Source: Rhodoferax ferrireducens (lineage in GTDB: Bacteria; Pseudomonadota; Gammaproteobacteria; Burkholderiales; Burkholderiaceae_C). Taken from it: DNA of 64,000 bases. The DNA lies in contig MTEI01000002.1 of assembly GCA_002083775.1 (NCBI GenBank), forward strand, positions 62,001-126,000, read 5' to 3'. This document shows, in pieces, positions 55,570 through 64,000 of this stretch (within the stretch, counting starts at the first letter, position 1; the number at the start of each line of letters is the position of its first letter). The notes beneath the pieces were generated by a model. It saw nothing but the letters and a program-made list of their open reading frames with translations, was not told the origin of the DNA and searched no databases. Position numbers and translations under genes: made by a program.

Positions 55570-58500
55570 TTAGCGATTACGAAGAATCTCGCGCCACGTT
55601 AGTCTTCCTGCGGTACAAACCCCATAGCGCTCAGAAGTTGCCACGCCGCCGCTTCCCAGTGCCGAGATGGTCCGGTACATGCACTGGTTTTGCGGCAGTG
55701 GTTTCCATGGCGGATTGCACGTCGCGGGGTCAGGGCACAAAACACATTCACTGGGATTTGCTGGGTTGCAAACGCAGTTGAGAGCACCAGCAGTACAAGA
55801 TGTTGTGCTAGGTGGTGGTGTGGGCTGCCTGTAAATACCACCGCGTGAAAATTCGAAACTATTTAGACTGGTCGTGCCAACAGCACCGAAGCCAGTGACA
55901 AGTGGTGCAGATGGAAGCGAGTTTGGAATTGGAGTACCACTGATGGGGTTGATGATCGCTTCAAAGCTGGTTGCGTCATAGCGGCAGCCGTCAGATGTGG
56001 CTTCTGGTGCCAAGGATTTTACGTTCACCCGATACGAATCCTCTGCATATGGGTTGAAGATAACGCTTTCAGATGAAACCGGAAGATTCAAGTACCATCC
56101 CTTCTTTGTTAGATAACTGACGGTATTCTGTGAAAAATATCTGATGCCAGCCGAGGTAATGCTTGTCTGCTCAACCAGATCCGTCTTGCCCGTTGTAATG
56201 GTACCCACCGAGCCAGGTCTGTCGTAAATGCCATACAGTGTTTGGCTATAGACAGTCGACATCGGGTAATCAGTGCTTTCCAATGCTTTACCTGTGCCAA
56301 AGAAAAGCTGGTATCCCCCTTGTGGGTGAACAAAAGGCACTACGGCAGTGGTTATCGGTTGGGTGACCGTGGTGGTAGATGGTGATGGCAAGAGAGTTGT
56401 TGCTGTAAAAACAGGAACTTTCGTTGTGTTAGTCGCGCTTGCTTCTGTTGCTACGGCCCAATCGGCGGTGTTAGTGCTGCTGACGTTAAATTTCCATACG
56501 TTGCCTTTCAAATCCCCCGCGTAAATCACATCGATCTTGCCATCATTGTTGGTATCGACTGCCGTGGGAGTTGCCAGACCATTGTCAGGTCCTTGGCCGA
56601 GCGGGCCCGTAGAAATCTTGATGTATGTGCCAGCAGTCCATCCGGTCACTGGATCGGTGGTCGTTGGTCCGTTTGCAAAAATGATGAAAAGAGCCGCATG
56701 ACCATTGGCACTGTTGTAGCCATTGCCGTAAATGACCGCCCATTTGCCATTGGCCATATAGCCAGTTTGCCAAGGTTGTCCATTATTTTTCGGGTTGGTC
56801 CGACCCGTGACATAACCAAAGTCAGCGTCTGCTGCGCTCGTGAACTCCCATTTCACGACGGCTGCAGCATTGGTCGCATCTTCTGTAGTGATCGATTGTG
56901 GGCTGGTTACATCCAGCGCATAGACACCTTTGGCCCCGCGCCCAAAGGACCCAAAAAGGTAGGTTCTCCAATTTGGGGTCGTGGTGGTGCTCATGTTCAT
57001 GTCTGCAGCCATCACACTGCCGTCTACATTCAGTCTGTTGGTTCCGCTGGAAATAAGAAAATCTTTGGCCGTAAGGGCAGCCAGTTTGGAGTAAGGTGCC
57101 GTCGCTGTGACGTCGTACATAGCGCGCGGTACATAAGCGAATTGTTCCAAGCCAGTGCCTGCATCAAATATGTGCACCATGCCATCGTTGGCTCCCACGG
57201 CCACAGAATTGCGACTGGCAATGACCGAATCCTTCCGGAAAGCGTCATAGCCCGTTCCGTAATCAATATTGGTATAGCCAGCAGCCGGGGCACCAATAAA
57301 CCAGGGTGTCGAGTTGATGATGGCACCCAGCTTGGTTTTTGTGCGTTTGCGCAGCCCACCGGCCGTCGTTTCGTTGGTCGAGTCTCCACGTATCCAGTTA
57401 AGACGATTCTGGGCAATCGGATCTGAATCTAAAGGTGTTAACAGGGCGGGGTTTTGTTTGAGCGCATTTTTCTGGTTGATCGATAGGTTGGTCCAGCGGA
57501 AAGGTACCTTGATGTCGCCAGTCGTCTCGCTGTTCATTGTGAAGACCCGGCGGTTGTTATCCCATCCACTGCTCAAAAGCTGAGTTGTCAGTTTGGCACC
57601 TGCATCCCAGTCAGCAGTACCTTTCACTGTTCCATCAGTATTAAAGCTAAATCGCAAGAATTCTCCACTGTTGTCCGCATCGTTGCCTGGACTAGCAGCC
57701 TTAAGACTTTCGGTGCTGACATACACATAGCCGCCAGCGGCTGTCCGGGACGACGTGGCCGCCGCAGGTGCGGCTCCACCAGCCTTGAGGATCGTTGTGA
57801 AAATCTGTTCCAGAGAAGTTTCCAACTGGGACGGGTCAATGGCGTAAAAGAAATTGTCGGGAATGTTGTCCGATCCGATACTGCCATCGGTCTTCTTGGC
57901 GTCCCAGGCGGCCGCGGGCAGAGGCGTGCCAGCTACCGCCGATGCATCGGTATAGGTGGAAGCGGCAGTGCGGTCAAAGCCACCATATTTGGCTGCGTAC
58001 CATAGCGGATCCTGCAGTGCGTCACCACTGACACCCGACATGGTGTAAACCGCTGTTGTTTTGGCATCGTTGGTTTGACAACTATTGCAACCACCGCTGG
58101 TATTGAGTTTGGTGGTTGGAGTTGCCGCAATATTGACGGGATCTGTGTAGCTAAAGCCCTCAATGCCCGAGTGAAAGTGCACGCCATCTTGGCCATTGGT
58201 TCCGGAAATCACGTAACCAAATCCCTGAGGCTGGAAGGTTGATTCACCAATCACATTGGTCGAAACGCTGATCTGGTTGGTAGTGGTGTTAACCGAATAC
58301 TCAAGTGTTCCCCATACGTCCTGGTCATAGTCGCCACCTTGCTCGGAGTCTTCCCATTGGATGAGGTAAGAGCCCGCAGTTGCGCTCTGGCTTACAACCC
58401 GGAAATCAACCAATGTGCCACCACCTTGGCCTGATGTCCCCATGTCCAAGCGGTAGGCTGGCAGGATAACAATAAACTTTCCAGGTTGTGACGGTACGGC

Positions 58501-60378
58501 AACCTTGATGCGAGGCGTGCTGGTTGACAAGGCAACACCGTAGGTATCCACCTTGAACGCATTGGTGTTGTTGGATGGAATGGTGATGTCGGTGCGGATA
58601 GGGTTGGTGTGTGCATGCAACGCAGCGCCTGCCATTTTGAAACCGCCTGCATAGGTGGGAGCCTCAGGGCAAACCCCGTTGGAATCAGATAGCGATGTCA
58701 TCGTTTTTTCGTTGCACATCTGGTTGGTATTGCTGGTAGTGCTGCCAACAGACCACTTTTTGCCCGTGGCATACAGACCCTCGGCATTGCCAACGCCATC
58801 TGTGAGTCCCGCCACCGTGGTTGTCCCGCCTAAACCCGCTATATCCGATTGACCGCTCCATTGATCATTGTCGTAAGAGGTGACACTCGCATTGAAGTTG
58901 ACAATATTTGAGCGGCGGCACAGGGGATCACCAAAGCTGGCCGTCGTGCCGCTTGCAAATGGGTCAGTCCAGGTCGCTATGGTCAGGCCCAGGGCTGCAT
59001 CTTTGCTGCCACTGCTGGTGTAGGTAAAATCGGACGACGCGGTTTTGCCCGCTAAATACCTCAAAGCTTCCAGATACATCTCACCCATCGGATTACCCCA
59101 GGTAACGCAGGTGCCATCCGAAAGTCCAATTTGTTGGAAGTTGCAACCATCAGCATTGATGTAGGTGCCGACATCGTAGTCGTAACCATACATGCGCAGT
59201 TTGTTCATCGTGCGAACAATTCCGTCAACATTCTTGAATTGGCCATCGTCTAGGTCCACCTCATCCGTGAACGTGGCTACATTTTTGCGTAGCACCCCGC
59301 CTGACGTGTTTTTTGCGAAACTACCCGTGATCAAACCAAAGGCCGCCTCATTGCGCTCGCCATATTTTTGCAATAGTCCCACAGGTTTGTAGTTGCCCAA
59401 AGGGTAATACTTGCACTTATTCTCTTCGTCTAAGTTGAAACCCGTGGGGTTGCTCGTTGTCGCACCAAGTCCTGTTTTGCAAACCTCAACACGGACTGTA
59501 TATGAGCCAGCGGCATATCCGGTTCCCAGTCCCTTCGAGGCCCTGGAGGGGTTAGAGGCAGACGCATTGATACCTGACGTGGCAGGATCATTTGAGTTCG
59601 AGGCATTTTTGTCCTCACTCCAGTAACATTGCCAGCGTTCATTTGCGTTCCAGAGTGAAAAATTACCATTGGCAACCAGCATGCTCGGTGCGCTGATGGC
59701 GTTATGACTGTAGCGGTCATTTTTGAACGATGCATTGCAGATGGATATTTCCCCGGTGGAGGGCGTAAACGGCGTGAGTTTGCGGATGTCAGCGCCGTTG
59801 TAATACTTTGCAAAAGCGTGGGCATCGGTGGGCAAATGCGCTCGCTCCAGAACCGTGAGGGAGGTGCCCGACACCACTGAGTCGTCAGTGCTGCGATAGC
59901 CACCATAAAGAATGCGACGCACCACATCCATACGTGTCATGGTGGCCCAGTTTAGAAAATTTCCATGCCATTCACCTGTGCCACCACAGTAGGTCTCGTC
60001 GGTGGTGCCTGCGGCATTTTCCAGGCGGGTCGGTGTGAAGCGGTTATTGGTTGTGTCGTAGGTGTAGCAACGGTGGTTGTCAAAGTACCCGTAATACCGA
60101 AAGCTGTGTTTGTAAGTGGTTTCTGGCTGGCCATCGCCATCCAGGTCAGTGAACTCGTTGAAGGCTTTGTAAAAAAGCTGATGGTCTTTGGAGATGTTGA
60201 GCATCACCATCGGTGCACCTCTGGTTTCAGTCAGGTACGGCGGGAGCGGTGTCAGATTCAGATCCACCGCTTGAGCCCACATTACCGGCAACAATAGAAT
60301 TGCAACAAGCAGCGCCTTTGCAAAATGTTGAAGTCGCGCTGTCAATCGCCCGCGCAATAGATCAAGTGGTGTTTTCAT
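55570..60378 (-). CDS. pilY1: Type IV pilus tip/biogenesis protein PilY1
   Basis: A very large (1602-residue) exported PilY1/PilC-family protein. It has a signal peptide (cleavage near AQAVD, about residue 38) and an N-terminal half with DLDGDGQPE (about 78-86), a possible calcium loop, and GNFLNWATMTRMDVVRRILY. The C-terminal beta-propeller part (about 1050-1480) holds GANDGMVHIFDAGTG and the calcium-binding loop DTNNDGKID (about 1275-1283). The tail is rich in cysteine (CTAGALNCVCNPANPSECVL). PilY1 proteins sit at the pilus tip, promote adhesion and control retraction. No clear VWA signature was identified. It overlaps pilX by 4 bases. Confidence 0.93.
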   Translation of the reverse strand: MKTPLDLLRGRLTARLQHFAKALLVAILLLPVMWAQAVDLNLTPLPPYLTETRGAPMVMLNISKDHQLFYKAFNEFTDLDGDGQPETTYKHSFRYYGYFDNHRCYTYDTTNNRFTPTRLENAAGTTDETYCGGTGEWHGNFLNWATMTRMDVVRRILYGGYRSTDDSVVSGTSLTVLERAHLPTDAHAFAKYYNGADIRKLTPFTPSTGEISICNASFKNDRYSHNAISAPSMLVANGNFSLWNANERWQCYWSEDKNASNSNDPATSGINASASNPSRASKGLGTGYAAGSYTVRVEVCKTGLGATTSNPTGFNLDEENKCKYYPLGNYKPVGLLQKYGERNEAAFGLITGSFAKNTSGGVLRKNVATFTDEVDLDDGQFKNVDGIVRTMNKLRMYGYDYDVGTYINADGCNFQQIGLSDGTCVTWGNPMGEMYLEALRYLAGKTASSDFTYTSSGSKDAALGLTIATWTDPFASGTTASFGDPLCRRSNIVNFNASVTSYDNDQWSGQSDIAGLGGTTTVAGLTDGVGNAEGLYATGKKWSVGSTTSNTNQMCNEKTMTSLSDSNGVCPEAPTYAGGFKMAGAALHAHTNPIRTDITIPSNNTNAFKVDTYGVALSTSTPRIKVAVPSQPGKFIVILPAYRLDMGTSGQGGGTLVDFRVVSQSATAGSYLIQWEDSEQGGDYDQDVWGTLEYSVNTTTNQISVSTNVIGESTFQPQGFGYVISGTNGQDGVHFHSGIEGFSYTDPVNIAATPTTKLNTSGGCNSCQTNDAKTTAVYTMSGVSGDALQDPLWYAAKYGGFDRTAASTYTDASAVAGTPLPAAAWDAKKTDGSIGSDNIPDNFFYAIDPSQLETSLEQIFTTILKAGGAAPAAATSSRTAAGGYVYVSTESLKAASPGNDADNSGEFLRFSFNTDGTVKGTADWDAGAKLTTQLLSSGWDNNRRVFTMNSETTGDIKVPFRWTNLSINQKNALKQNPALLTPLDSDPIAQNRLNWIRGDSTNETTAGGLRKRTKTKLGAIINSTPWFIGAPAAGYTNIDYGTGYDAFRKDSVIASRNSVAVGANDGMVHIFDAGTGLEQFAYVPRAMYDVTATAPYSKLAALTAKDFLISSGTNRLNVDGSVMAADMNMSTTTTPNWRTYLFGSFGRGAKGVYALDVTSPQSITTEDATNAAAVVKWEFTSAADADFGYVTGRTNPKNNGQPWQTGYMANGKWAVIYGNGYNSANGHAALFIIFANGPTTTDPVTGWTAGTYIKISTGPLGQGPDNGLATPTAVDTNNDGKIDVIYAGDLKGNVWKFNVSSTNTADWAVATEASATNTTKVPVFTATTLLPSPSTTTVTQPITTAVVPFVHPQGGYQLFFGTGKALESTDYPMSTVYSQTLYGIYDRPGSVGTITTGKTDLVEQTSITSAGIRYFSQNTVSYLTKKGWYLNLPVSSESVIFNPYAEDSYRVNVKSLAPEATSDGCRYDATSFEAIINPISGTPIPNSLPSAPLVTGFGAVGTTSLNSFEFSRGGIYRQPTPPPSTTSCTAGALNCVCNPANPSECVLCPDPATCNPPWKPLPQNQCMYRTISALGSGGVATSERYGVCTAGRLTWREILRNR

Positions 60379-60962
60379 AATGGTTTCGCCTTCACTGCTG
60401 ATTGCAACATCGCCCGAGTTGAGTCGTTGGCACCAAAACCTACGGCCGTTACACGATAAACCGCATAGTCGCCTTGTTTGAAGTATTCCAGGATGTATCG
60501 GGGCTGCCGGTTAACCACTGGCAACGCTGTGGCACCTGTGTAGGTACCATAGACAACGCTTTTCACACTGGTGGTAACCCACATGGTGGAGTCTTCCCAA
60601 TTGGGTAACGTTGCATTTGGAATACAACGCCCCAAATCGCAGGTGGTATCAAAGCCATCACCCCAAGATATCATCTCGGCTCTGCACGTTGCGGGTGTGG
60701 TGGAGCAAGGTGTTGCCCCATCAAATTTGTTGCCATTGATGTCATTTTCGGCATCGCGCAGTGCTGCTTCTGCCGCCTGAAAAGCGAGCGTTCGGTCTGC
60801 CTCATTGGCTGCGATACGCGAGGAAAAAGTTGACCCTTGCATCACGATGATTGCCAAGCCGCTAAGGATGACTAGGAAAATCATCACGATGACCAGCGAG
60901 ATCCCCGACTGCTGCAGCCTGCAGTTGCCTAGCCTGCGACGAATGAGCTTGTGATTCTTCAT
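60375..60962 (-). CDS. pilX: Type IV pilus assembly protein PilX
   Basis: A minor pilin of 195 residues. The N-terminus carries a prepilin-like helix, SGISLVIVMIFLVILSGLAI (about 19-38), followed by the PilX-type TFSSRIAANEADRTLAFQAA and EAALRDAENDING. The ATG at 60962 was chosen because it overlaps pilW's stop by 4 bases and starts directly before the pilin signal; the frame itself opens at 61049. It links with PilY1 and PilW in the tip complex. Confidence 0.9.
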   Translation of the reverse strand: MKNHKLIRRRLGNCRLQQSGISLVIVMIFLVILSGLAIIVMQGSTFSSRIAANEADRTLAFQAAEAALRDAENDINGNKFDGATPCSTTPATCRAEMISWGDGFDTTCDLGRCIPNATLPNWEDSTMWVTTSVKSVVYGTYTGATALPVVNRQPRYILEYFKQGDYAVYRVTAVGFGANDSTRAMLQSAVKAKPL

Positions 60963-61876
60963 ATGCTGCTCTTGTTGCGAAGGCGCACTGTCGTTCTGAA
61001 GGTGCGATAGATTTCGCCAGGCGCAGCGGTAATGGCAGTGCCATAGCAATCGGTATAAGCGGTGCCTGAGTCATTCCCAGCGGGTTGAATGGACTTGGCA
61101 AGCACACATACATCTACAGCCAAGACGTTTGGCCAGGTGGCTGCAGCAGCCTGCGATGCTGCCGACATGGCAGCCTGCGCTGTATTGGGGTCGGCCGCAG
61201 CGGGCATGAGGTAGCTGAAAGCCAGTTGTTCGATGCCTGGCAATATGGGTTGTGATTGATATGTTGCAACCCCGCCTGCTGGAGTTTGATCAGCCAGACA
61301 GGATAGTTGACCCATATTGACCGGACCATTGGGTGTTTGGACGGTTGTGTTTCCAACAAAGAAATAGGACCGTGTTTCATGTATGACGTGTCCTGTTGAA
61401 GTTGGGATATCTATAGAACTTTCGCCCAAGCAGTCGAAACCTTGAAACTGACTCCCTGTTGAGTATTGATCGGTTTCTGCAATCAAACCTATGCTTGCTG
61501 ATTGCCGCGTGCCCGTCGGGACAGCAGTCAGACAAACCAGATCCGCTGCAGTCGTCGGGTTCGTAGGATTGGTCATGCCAAAGTCACAGCCAATGATTTT
61601 GTTATCTATCGGACCCTGGGGTGCTGGAAAAGAAGGGTCAACCATGACATAGCCGGCACTTTGGATATATTTCGTCAACAGATCAATCGCAAAGCGTCCA
61701 TTATTTTCCAATTGGGAGGTTTCCGTCGATGAATTGAATGATTTCTTGGAGTACAAATAAACAGATGATGCAGCAATTACCAATATCATGCCAATAACCA
61801 AACTGATCATCAGTTCGACCAAAGAAAAACCAGCCTGCCAACGTTTGGTAGTTGCCATTTTTTGGGTATTGTTCAT
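60959..61876 (-). CDS. pilW: Type IV pilus assembly protein PilW
   Basis: A minor pilin of 305 residues with the prepilin motif AGFSLVELMISLVIGMILVI (Glu5 present) near residues 15-34, then LYSKKSFNSSTETSQLENNG and RFAIDLLTKYIQSAGYV, typical of PilW. The C-terminal half has SYLMPAAADPNTAQAA and FRTTVRLRNKSSI. Start 61876 is 8 bases from the pilV stop; 61858 is another possible start. Confidence 0.9.
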   Translation of the reverse strand: MNNTQKMATTKRWQAGFSLVELMISLVIGMILVIAASSVYLYSKKSFNSSTETSQLENNGRFAIDLLTKYIQSAGYVMVDPSFPAPQGPIDNKIIGCDFGMTNPTNPTTAADLVCLTAVPTGTRQSASIGLIAETDQYSTGSQFQGFDCLGESSIDIPTSTGHVIHETRSYFFVGNTTVQTPNGPVNMGQLSCLADQTPAGGVATYQSQPILPGIEQLAFSYLMPAAADPNTAQAAMSAASQAAAATWPNVLAVDVCVLAKSIQPAGNDSGTAYTDCYGTAITAAPGEIYRTFRTTVRLRNKSSI

Positions 61877-61884
61877 ACGCTGGC

Positions 61885-62472
61885 CTACGGAATAATCGTG
61901 AAACGTCGGCACCGAACCCCGGCAGGGGCAGCCGCCCCGGTCGGACAACAGTTGCGCCATTCAACGCCGGTGGTAGTGCCACTGCAAGTAGCTGAGGACT
62001 GCAGAACCGGTGGAGTACTGGAATCGACAAAGTCTTTATCAAAAAACATCACAGTCACAACGAATCCAGCCGAGGAATTTCCGGCAACCTGGGCTGCCCC
62101 CCCTGGAAGGATGGCCTGCGCCTTGGTGACCAACTCAGTAATGTCGTCGGCGGCAATTTGCGCTGTGCTGCAGTAGCCACCAGATGTTCTGCAGTCGTTG
62201 GAAGTGAAAGTAGCCGCTTTGACTGCCGCATAGTTCGCCGTGTTGTAAAGATAATTACCGTTGCTAGCCCCAGTTGGGTTGGACCGAATTCTCTCTGCAA
62301 AATCGTTGACAGTTTCTGCCACCCTCTGCGTTGACCAGGAAGATTTTTGATAGGCAATGGCATTTAACTGAATACCGGCAATGCCTAAAAGTCCGAGCGA
62401 CATCACTAGAATTGAAACCAAGGCTTCAATTAATGTTGCGCCAAGTTGTTTTTTTATTAACTTAGTTTGCAT
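61885..62472 (-). CDS. pilV: Type IV pilus modification protein PilV
   Basis: A 195-residue minor pilin. The prepilin segment is QLGATLIEALVSILVMSLGL (Glu5 present, with Ala after the leader Gly), followed by GIQLNAIAYQKSSWSTQRVA, the usual PilV continuation. The C-terminal region contains several Cys residues (ECR-like CRTSGGYC, WRNCCPTG) that could form disulfides. It is second in the operon, 27 bases after fimT. Confidence 0.9.
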   Translation of the reverse strand: MQTKLIKKQLGATLIEALVSILVMSLGLLGIAGIQLNAIAYQKSSWSTQRVAETVNDFAERIRSNPTGASNGNYLYNTANYAAVKAATFTSNDCRTSGGYCSTAQIAADDITELVTKAQAILPGGAAQVAGNSSAGFVVTVMFFDKDFVDSSTPPVLQSSATCSGTTTGVEWRNCCPTGAAAPAGVRCRRFTIIP

Positions 62473-62499
62473 GTTAATCCAAGGCTACATCAATTTCGC

Positions 62500-63075
62500 T
62501 TAAAAAGCAGTACAAGTGGTGGCGCTGTAGGGCACAACTCTCACGCGCCCTGGCTTGCTAACGCAAATTGATCGCCCATACTTTTCTTCATAAGCTGTGT
62601 CACCAGATTTGACAGTGTGTATGTTAAAACGGAGCGCATTTTGTGAAAACCCCGCAGATCCAAAAATAACTTTATTAGTTGAACCTGTTGGTTGAGTCAA
62701 GATAGTTTGCAATCCAGTGGCATCGATTGCCGGTAATGTCTTTAAATGAACATCATTGGTGCTCCAATCATTGGTACCATCGGCATCCACAAATGCTTCA
62801 ATCTCAAATTCGTTCCAAGAAAGTGAACTAGAGCATGTGCTACCACTGCTAGCACTAGTTTTGGGGCAAATAATCACTCTTTGATTTCTTGTTATCGCTT
62901 CGCTTCTTGCGTAGTTCACCAAACCGACAAAGCTGTTCACATCGGATGTCAGTCGATTGGCAACTATGAAATCTCGCATGCTGGGGAGCGCCAAGGCCAT
63001 CAAAATAGCCAGTATGACGATCGCGATCAGCAGTTCGATCAGGGTAAATCCGGAAGAGTGATTGCTTTTGTCCAT
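62500..63075 (-). CDS. fimT: Pilin-like protein FimT/GspH family
   Basis: A 191-residue FimT/GspH-type minor pilin and first gene of the pilus operon. The prepilin motif is SSGFTLIELLIAIVILAILM, then ALPSMRDFIVANRLTSDVNS and FVGLVNYARSEAITRNQRVI, characteristic of the GspH/FimT family. FimT-type proteins can bind DNA during natural transformation in some bacteria. About 180 bases without a gene separate it from nrdR; the operon promoter presumably lies there. Confidence 0.91.
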   Translation of the reverse strand: MDKSNHSSGFTLIELLIAIVILAILMALALPSMRDFIVANRLTSDVNSFVGLVNYARSEAITRNQRVIICPKTSASSGSTCSSSLSWNEFEIEAFVDADGTNDWSTNDVHLKTLPAIDATGLQTILTQPTGSTNKVIFGSAGFSQNALRFNIHTVKSGDTAYEEKYGRSICVSKPGRVRVVPYSATTCTAF

Positions 63076-63254
63076 TGGGACAGTCTAAACCCAACGTAAG
63101 TGCAACAGAGCACCGTTTAGGTTATTGAATCAACCCTTTGTCGGGAAAACCTCGATGAATCCAGTTTCCATCACGTCTTTGAAGATCGTGCGCTTGCTTT
63201 GCCGTTCAATGTGGGCCATACCTGATACGCCATGGAATTCGCTGCTTTTTTGAG

Positions 63255-63704
63255 CTACCGCCCCACCTCATCCACCAGCGTCCTGAAGTCATCAATATCT
63301 TCAAAGCTCCGGTACACGCTGGCAAAACGCACATAGGCCACCTTGTCGAGCTTTTTCAGCTCAAACATCACCAGTTCGCCAATGCGGGTGGACAGCACCT
63401 CGCGCAGGCCCAGGTTCAGCAGCTTTTCTTCGATGCGCTCCACGGCGCCGTCCAGCTGCTCGGTACTCACCGGGCGCTTGCGTAGCGCCAGTTTCATCGA
63501 GCCGATGAGTTTGGCCCGCTCATAGTCAATGCGCCTGCCGTCTTTTTTGACCACTGCCGGAAAGTTGACCTCCGGGCGCTCGTAGGTGGTGAAACGTTTG
63601 TCGCAAGACGCGCAACGGCGCCTGCGGCGGATGAAGCCCCCATCTTCAGACACCCGTGTTTCCACCACTTGGGTGTCTGGGTGGCTGCAGAAGGGGCATT
63701 TCAT
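63255..63704 (-). CDS. nrdR: Transcriptional repressor NrdR
   Basis: NrdR, 149 residues, represses ribonucleotide reductase genes and senses ATP/dATP. The zinc ribbon cysteines are Cys3, Cys6, Cys31 and Cys34 ([19 protein letters not shown]). An ATP-cone domain follows ([40 protein letters not shown]). It follows glyA by 6 bases on the same strand, an arrangement common in this order of bacteria. Confidence 0.97.
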   Translation of the reverse strand: MKCPFCSHPDTQVVETRVSEDGGFIRRRRRCASCDKRFTTYERPEVNFPAVVKKDGRRIDYERAKLIGSMKLALRKRPVSTEQLDGAVERIEEKLLNLGLREVLSTRIGELVMFELKKLDKVAYVRFASVYRSFEDIDDFRTLVDEVGR

Positions 63705-63710
63705 GGTTGA

Positions 63711-64000
63711 TCAACCGTAGACCGGGAAGCGTGCCGTGAGTGCGTTGACCTTGGCTCGCACCGCGTCGATGTTGGCGGGTTCGCGCGGGTTGTCCAGCAC
63801 GTCGGCGATCAGGTGGGCGGTGGTGCGCGCTTCCTCGTCCTTGAAGCCGCGGGTGGTCATGGCCGGGGTGCCGATACGCACGCCGCTGGTGACCATGGGT
63901 TTTTCGGGGTCGTTGGGGATGGCATTTTTGTTGATGGTCATGTGGGCGCTGCCCAGCACGGCCTCAGCTTCCTTGCCAGTGATGCCCTTGGCGCGCAGGT
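63711..64000 (-). CDS. glyA: Serine hydroxymethyltransferase, C-terminal fragment
   Basis: The C-terminal 95 or so residues of GlyA; the rest lies beyond the right edge. [40 protein letters not shown] and the end of the protein are typical. The enzyme interconverts serine and glycine with tetrahydrofolate using pyridoxal phosphate. Its stop is 6 bases before nrdR. Confidence 0.96.
   Translation of the reverse strand, partial: LRAKGITGKEAEAVLGSAHMTINKNAIPNDPEKPMVTSGVRIGTPAMTTRGFKDEEARTTAHLIADVLDNPREPANIDAVRAKVNALTARFPVYG

Noticed and set aside
63100..63130. Possible sigma-54 promoter (GGTGCTCTGTTGC) upstream of fimT
   Set aside because: GG and GC are 9 bases apart instead of the required 10, and the flanks do not match.

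Overview
The window is 64 kb of GC-rich chromosome from a betaproteobacterium. The gene set points to Burkholderiales, family Comamonadaceae, most like the Rhodoferax/Polaromonas group. This is inferred from protein character, from the glyA-nrdR-minor pilin-rib-nusB-tol order and from the dispersed TAGCCCTTAT-type repeats; it is not proven. No tRNA, rRNA, CRISPR array, prophage or insertion sequence was seen, and no gene-free gap exceeds 300 bases.

Layout. Bases 1-6.4 kb: end of a diguanylate cyclase, a CBS protein, then a tight + strand run aroC-trhP-arfB-SBP/GGDEF protein-ylqF GTPase. 6.5-12.8 kb: a large tricorn-like S41 protease, a tiny ORF and a CPBP membrane protease, then a ferredoxin, a DHH phosphoesterase and a DsbG-like lipoprotein. 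12.9-19.6 kb: ppdK, a small basic-tailed protein of unknown function, and an apparent fusion of a 2,4-dienoyl-CoA reductase-like flavoprotein with an enoyl-CoA hydratase. 19.8-23 kb: a CHASE2 cyclase convergent with an OmpA lipoprotein and a FecR protein. 23-33 kb: RNA-modification genes (pseudouridine synthase, trmB, gluQ) interleaved with two large convergent GGDEF-EAL proteins and an FAD oxidoreductase. 33.5-39.7 kb: a WrbA-like flavodoxin and a signalling locus (TonB receptor, periplasmic binding protein, hybrid kinase, LuxR-type regulator). 39.8-46.7 kb: dnaE, an orphan nucleotidyltransferase-fold gene and riboswitch-controlled thiC. 46.8-64 kb, all on the minus strand: glyA-nrdR, then fimT-pilV-pilW-pilX-pilY1-pilE (type IV pilus tip and minor pilins), an AT-rich TonB-domain gene, ribD-ribE-ribBX-ribH-nusB, an aminotransferase and ybgC-tolQ-tolR-tolA.

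The most unusual signal is the behaviour of two families of short palindromic repeats. Family A (about 45 bp, core TAGCCCTTAT...AAGGGC...TAGCTAT, seven copies) and family B (about 70-90 bp, GTCATCCCGG...CAATGAC, four copies) lie between genes as expected. Copies also lie inside open reading frames without breaking them: in trmB, ribD and gluQ, and exactly at the junction of the flavoprotein-hydratase fusion. Other copies appear to supply stop codons, ribosome binding sites or start codons (trhP/arfB, the pseudouridine synthase). This resembles the Rickettsia palindromic elements that become protein segments. I know of no such description for this group, but I could not search.

A second theme is signalling from the envelope: four c-di-GMP proteins, a cyclase paired with envelope proteins, and a TonB receptor next to a binding protein and a hybrid kinase.
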